64,000 nt of DNA from NCBI GenBank assembly GCA_050084985.1, contig JBITNC010000001.1, positions 162,750,001 through 162,814,000 of the forward strand, given 5' to 3'. Below the pieces are notes generated by a model that was not told where the DNA came from, did not search any database, and worked only from the letters and a program-made list of their open reading frames with translations. Source of the stretch: Nageia nagi (Eukaryota; Pinophyta). Positions 60,290-64,000 of the stretch are shown here, piece after piece (within the stretch, counting starts at the first letter, position 1; each line of letters begins with the position of its first letter). The translations under genes were made by a program, and so were the position numbers.

Positions 60290-62851
60290 ACTACATTGAC
60301 TATTTTTTCCTATCCTTCTTTTCCCTGAAACATGGTTGTTTCCTTATCCTATTCTACAAGTGTCATTTTTCTTATTTCCTATAATTCAGCAATTATTACA
60401 ACACCATTAAAATCTCATTTGAGATTGGAAAATAAAATTATTTTCCACAGTTGTATCCTCAACATCCCTATCTGTTGGCATTTCATAAATCATTTTCTTA
60501 TATAAAATTTTTCAATCTATTCCATTTTTCTTTATGATTCTTTTGAGTATGTTGTTATCCTTGATATTCTACTTGATTCTTTCTTTTAACACAATAGCCT
60601 GTTGGATGCTTTTTCAAGCCTTTTCAAGTTGTATGATATAATTATTCATCTACTTATGTAAATTATCATAATTGAACTACAAAATTAAAAAAAGATATGT
60701 TAATAAAAAGTTCTTTGATTAAAAATTCATAAACATGATCATGAATAATATATAATACCTTTGCAACATAGTTTTTCACTTCCATAGTTTCAACTTATTA
60801 TTTTTCAAGAATTCATTGATTAAAGTATGTATGTGCTTTAGCATTCAAATTTTCTAACCTATTCAAAATAAGGTCTAATTCATTATCTCCTAAAGAACTG
60901 GTTATTTTGGCTTTACTTGAAGTGGAATGATTTAATAAAATGTGCAACTTTTTAGGTTCATTTTCTATTAGAGAAAAATAATATTCTTTCTTTCTAAAGT
61001 TGGGAAATTGAGCTAATATTTCTTTAAATAGAACTTTAGATAGAATTTCCCACATCCTTGCTGATGTGATGTATTTCAATATTACTTTTTTTTATTATTT
61101 CCTCTAAATTACCTATTACTAATCTAATTAATTCATAAATTAAGCATTCATCCTTTTTTAAAGGATGATTGACTAATGTAGGTATTGTTGAATTCGAAGG
61201 TATACAACCATCACTCACAAGAGTAACTTGAACCTCTTGAACTTCTTGACTTTGTCAAACATTGATTGGATTGTAAGTTAATGGAACCATACCCTATAGA
61301 TAAAAATATTCATCTAGTGGTGGCTCACAAAGAGTATTTCAACCCAAGACAAGTGATATCCCACCTAGAGATAGACTTGGAATATCATGAAGACTTAGGG
61401 GTATTCAAGGTGAACATTCAAATAGGATATTATGGTGCACCTCCACCTAGTGTTTGCACTTGGTGGATCAACAAATTAAGGTTATTTCCCCTAAACTATT
61501 ATCTACTCATGGGATATCAAGGAAAATTTAGTAATTCTACTGTAGAATAAACATTAGATATATGTTAGAAATATTTGACATTGTATAGTCTTAGAGTTGG
61601 ATAACTACATGTGATATGATGATATTAAAATACATTATTATTGTTATTATTATGCTTGCTGCTATTATGGTTGTATTTTTGGTTAATGTGGTGGCTATTG
61701 TTGTGGTTTTGGTGGCTATTATTGTTGTTGCACTTCATTAATATCCTCTTTAGATAGAGAATGTGCAAAATGATGTGCAATGTGGACTGATGTAGAGGGT
61801 ATTTCATCCATATTGAATACTATATTTATCATTCTCTTTCTCTTGGTTTTTTGTATTAGATTAGGAGTGCCTACCTCATAATCTCCACAATCCTCTAGCT
61901 GATGAATTTTAAGATTAGCTTGCCATCGTAAAGCAATAAATTTTATTCTTTCTTGTAAAAAAACCATAATTCAAAATGTTAGCTCAAATTTCCTATAATA
62001 AATTAAAAACTTAATGACTAAGAAACTCATAAATTATAATACCTACATTTATTCCTTGTTTAATGTTATATCCTTTAATTTTGGATGATAGATAGTTGTA
62101 GAGTTTGTTTCTTTCAAATTTCAATATGCTTCATAGAACAAGGTAGCTAAATAATTCATACAGGAAAAATAGTTATGAGGGGATGTTGCATAAATATTAT
62201 TAAAAAGATCAAATATAATTATTTTAAAAATGAAATAACACTAATGTTATCTCTTTTAATAATGAAGGAATTGAATAATATAATGCATCCCATAGAAAGG
62301 AATGTCGAACAAATGCTCTTGTGAAATTATCCTTTCCTAAAAAAACTCAATAACTAGTTTCAAAGATGGGTGGAATACATCTATAATTTTCAAACCCCTA
62401 CTAGAAGGATTATAAGCAACTGCAAAAAATAATTAATACTTTAAAATTGAAATTAAATAAGAAATAATGAAAATAAAAAGAAAAGAACAATTTGTGAAAA
62501 ATCACCTATTATAAATTTTACAAGGAGATTAAATGTATTATTCAAGTATTTTTTTCAATATCTGACAATGGTTTTTTTGAACTTATGGTTTCACCATCTT
62601 TGTAAGGGATACCCATTAATTGATACACATATGATGCATGAATGGAAAATGAAATGGTTTTTCCATTGACAATGAAAAAAGTCTTAGACCTTTGGTGTTT
62701 GTATCCAAAAATAGCCTAGTCCATTAAGTCAAAATTAATAACTAAGGGTTAGCCAAAGTTTTGAAAAACTAAGCATTAAAATAAATGAGTAATTGTTTCA
62801 AGTAATAATAGTTTTACCATGGGAGAAGCAAGTTACAGAGGATGATGCCAT
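60290..62851 (-). pseudogene. Unknown multi-exon gene, convergent to the hAT-like gene
   Basis: The start is ATG 62851 (M-A-S-S-S-V-T), 115 bases after a TATA box. GT at 62817 and AG at 62769 give an apparent 49-base intron that restores frame into F-F-I-V-N-G-K-T-I and G-I-P-Y-K-D-G-E-T (about 62690-62600). A T-rich intron follows (about 62511-62430, ending TTTTTTGCAG), then N-P-S-S-R-G-L. Later parts are 61967-61719 (D-C-G-D-Y-E-V-G-T), a Gln/Pro-rich tract to about 61630 in which TAA/TAG stand for Gln, an acidic helical part at 61218-60813, and charged remains to about 60290. The G-I-P-x-x-D-G-E pattern faintly recalls the plant mobile domain; family unknown. Introns argue it is not a processed copy. 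Confidence 0.5.
61266..61550 (+). CDS. Stop-free 94-codon frame inside the minus-strand gene
   Basis: This stretch has more G and C than its flanks and one clean plus-strand frame (H-L-V-V-A-H-K-E-Y-F near the start, then G-Y-Y-G-A-P-P-P) ending TAA. The minus-strand gene has no legible coding sequence here. It may be an inserted gene fragment. No domain is recognised, and chance cannot be excluded. Confidence 0.3.
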   Translation: MDCKLMEPYPIDKNIHLVVAHKEYFNPRQVISHLEIDLEYHEDLGVFKVNIQIGYYGAPPPSVCTWWINKLRLFPLNYYLLMGYQGKFSNSTVE

Positions 62852-62965
62852 TGTATTGCAGAAAGATGCTAGAAAAGTGGGAGAAGGGATAGAAAGAAAG
62901 GAGATAGGAGATTGAAATCAAATACAGAATGGTAAATGTAACATAAAAATGGAGAAATGAATGGC

Positions 62966-62974
62966 CTTTTTATA
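62966..62974 (-). promoter_or_regulatory. TATA box of the unknown minus-strand gene
   Basis: TATAAAAAG on the minus strand, 115 bases upstream of ATG 62851. The 23-bp array begins about 90 bases further upstream. Confidence 0.5.
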
Positions 62975-63059
62975 ACTAAAAAAAACCTATAATTCATTTA
63001 ATATGTATTAACTATGGACACATGGAAAGTATACAACATTCGGTACAAATAATCTAAGC

Positions 63060-63795
63060 AACTTCTCCTTCTAAAGATGAGTGTCTTCTCTTTGTGAAGA
63101 TGAGCATCTATTCTTTCTAAAGATGAGCATCTTCTCATTATGAATATGAGCATCTTCTTTTTATGAACTATGAATATGAGTATTTTCTCTTTATAAATAC
63201 AAGCATCCTTGCCTTAGGAAGATGAGCATTCTCCCCTTATGAAGACAAACATATTCTCTATATGAATACGAACATCTTCTCCTTATGAATATGAGCAACT
63301 TCTCCTTATCAAGATGAGCATATTTTTCCTTATGAAGATGAACATATTTTCCTTAAGAATATGCTCATCTTCTCCTTATGAATATGATCATCTTCTCCTT
63401 ATACAAATGACCATTTCTCCTCATAAATACAAGAATCTTCTCCTCATGACAATGGCCATCTTCTCCTTATGCAAATAAGCATCTTCTTCTTATGCATATG
63501 AGAATATACTCCTTATGCAAATGAGCACTTTTTTCTTATCAATATGAGCAACTTCTCCTTATGAAGATGAGCGTATTATCTTTATGAACTTAACAATATG
63601 AGCATCTTCTCCTTATGAATATGAGCATCTTCTCATTATAAAGAGGAGCATCTTCTCCTTATGAAGATGAGCATCTTCTTCTTATGAATATTAGCATCTT
63701 CTTATTATGAATATGGTCATCTTCTCCTTATGAAGGCAAGCATCTTATCTTTATGAAGATGAGCATCTACTTGTAATAAATATGATCATATGAAT
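63060..63795. repeat. 23-bp minisatellite, about 30 units
   Basis: The consensus is ATGAGCATCTTCTCCTTATGAAT with exact 23-base phase over 63598-63790 and more variation to the left. The core is almost always in one orientation, with one flipped unit near 63360 (ATGCTCATCTTC). It lies upstream of the minus-strand gene's TATA box. The last 200 bases of the window carry no gene. Confidence 0.9.
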
Positions 63796-64000
63796 GCTTT
63801 ATAGATGCTAATCTTGATAAAACTAGACACTCATCCCTATGCTTTGTAGGTGATCACCTTCTAACATTTAGCAGAATCATACCTGACATCTAGACAAAAA
63901 TGGAATTTTAAGCATGTTAAAAGATATTTCACACATGTGAATGAATAATAAATATTTCTATAAATAGCTAATTTGTATTTACATTTGTATTCAAGTTAAT

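Noticed and set aside
63060-63795. Regular short repeats as a CRISPR array
   Set aside because: Units are contiguous 23-bp tandem copies with no unique spacers, and the context is plant nuclear DNA.

Overview
This 64 kb window is nuclear DNA of a plant with a large, repeat-filled, AT-rich genome. A gymnosperm such as a conifer fits best, but this is an inference from repeat density, repeat age and the families present, not a proven identity. There are no bacterial-style operons, and no tRNA, rRNA or CRISPR locus was recognised. Almost every coding stretch is a decayed relic. Stops sit mostly where Gln or Arg codons are expected (CAG/CAA to TAG/TAA, CGA to TGA), the mark of methylated-cytosine deamination in long-silenced DNA.

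Layout. 1-1.5 kb: AT-rich DNA with a 12-bp repeat and an 80-bp tandem duplication. 1.5-6.5 kb: a Ty1/copia relic (+) with gag, integrase, RT and RNase H remnants, a polypurine tract and a 3' LTR, but no 5' LTR. 9.0-18.3 kb: a PPR-like pseudogene (+) cut in two by an 8.4-kb Ty3/gypsy element (-) with both LTRs (9661-10432, 17251-18038). 20.8-21.6 kb: two spliced-looking exons of a probable host gene (-). 22-34 kb: duplications, fold-back repeats, 24-bp minisatellites and a GC-richer island at 29.3-30.5 kb. 34.4-36.0 kb: a 1.5-kb retroposed insert bounded by an 18-bp target duplication. 36.0-38.6 kb: a relic of an unknown, partly coiled-coil protein (-).

39.2-59.6 kb: a hAT-like transposase pseudogene (+) interrupted by a 17.55-kb Ty3/gypsy giant (-) at 39689-57242, flanked by a perfect CATAG duplication. 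Besides gag-pol, this giant carries two extra genes between integrase and its 3' LTR: an unrecognised sense ORF (46633-45087) and an antisense gene with its own TATA box encoding a plant mobile domain protein (41333-43765). 60.3-62.9 kb: a second, convergent unknown gene (-) with a TATA box, apparent introns and a Gln/Pro-rich tract. 63.06-63.8 kb: an array of about thirty 23-bp repeats.

How parts may work together. The hAT-like gene and the convergent unknown gene are bordered by related short-unit arrays (38.94-39.05, 59.92-60.06 and 63.06-63.80 kb), all carrying a GATGCTCAT/GATGAGCAT core. They could be the two genes and subterminal repeats of one DNA transposon, later split by the gypsy giant. 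This is a hypothesis. The same core recurs in arrays at 27.35, 28.05 and 33.0 kb.
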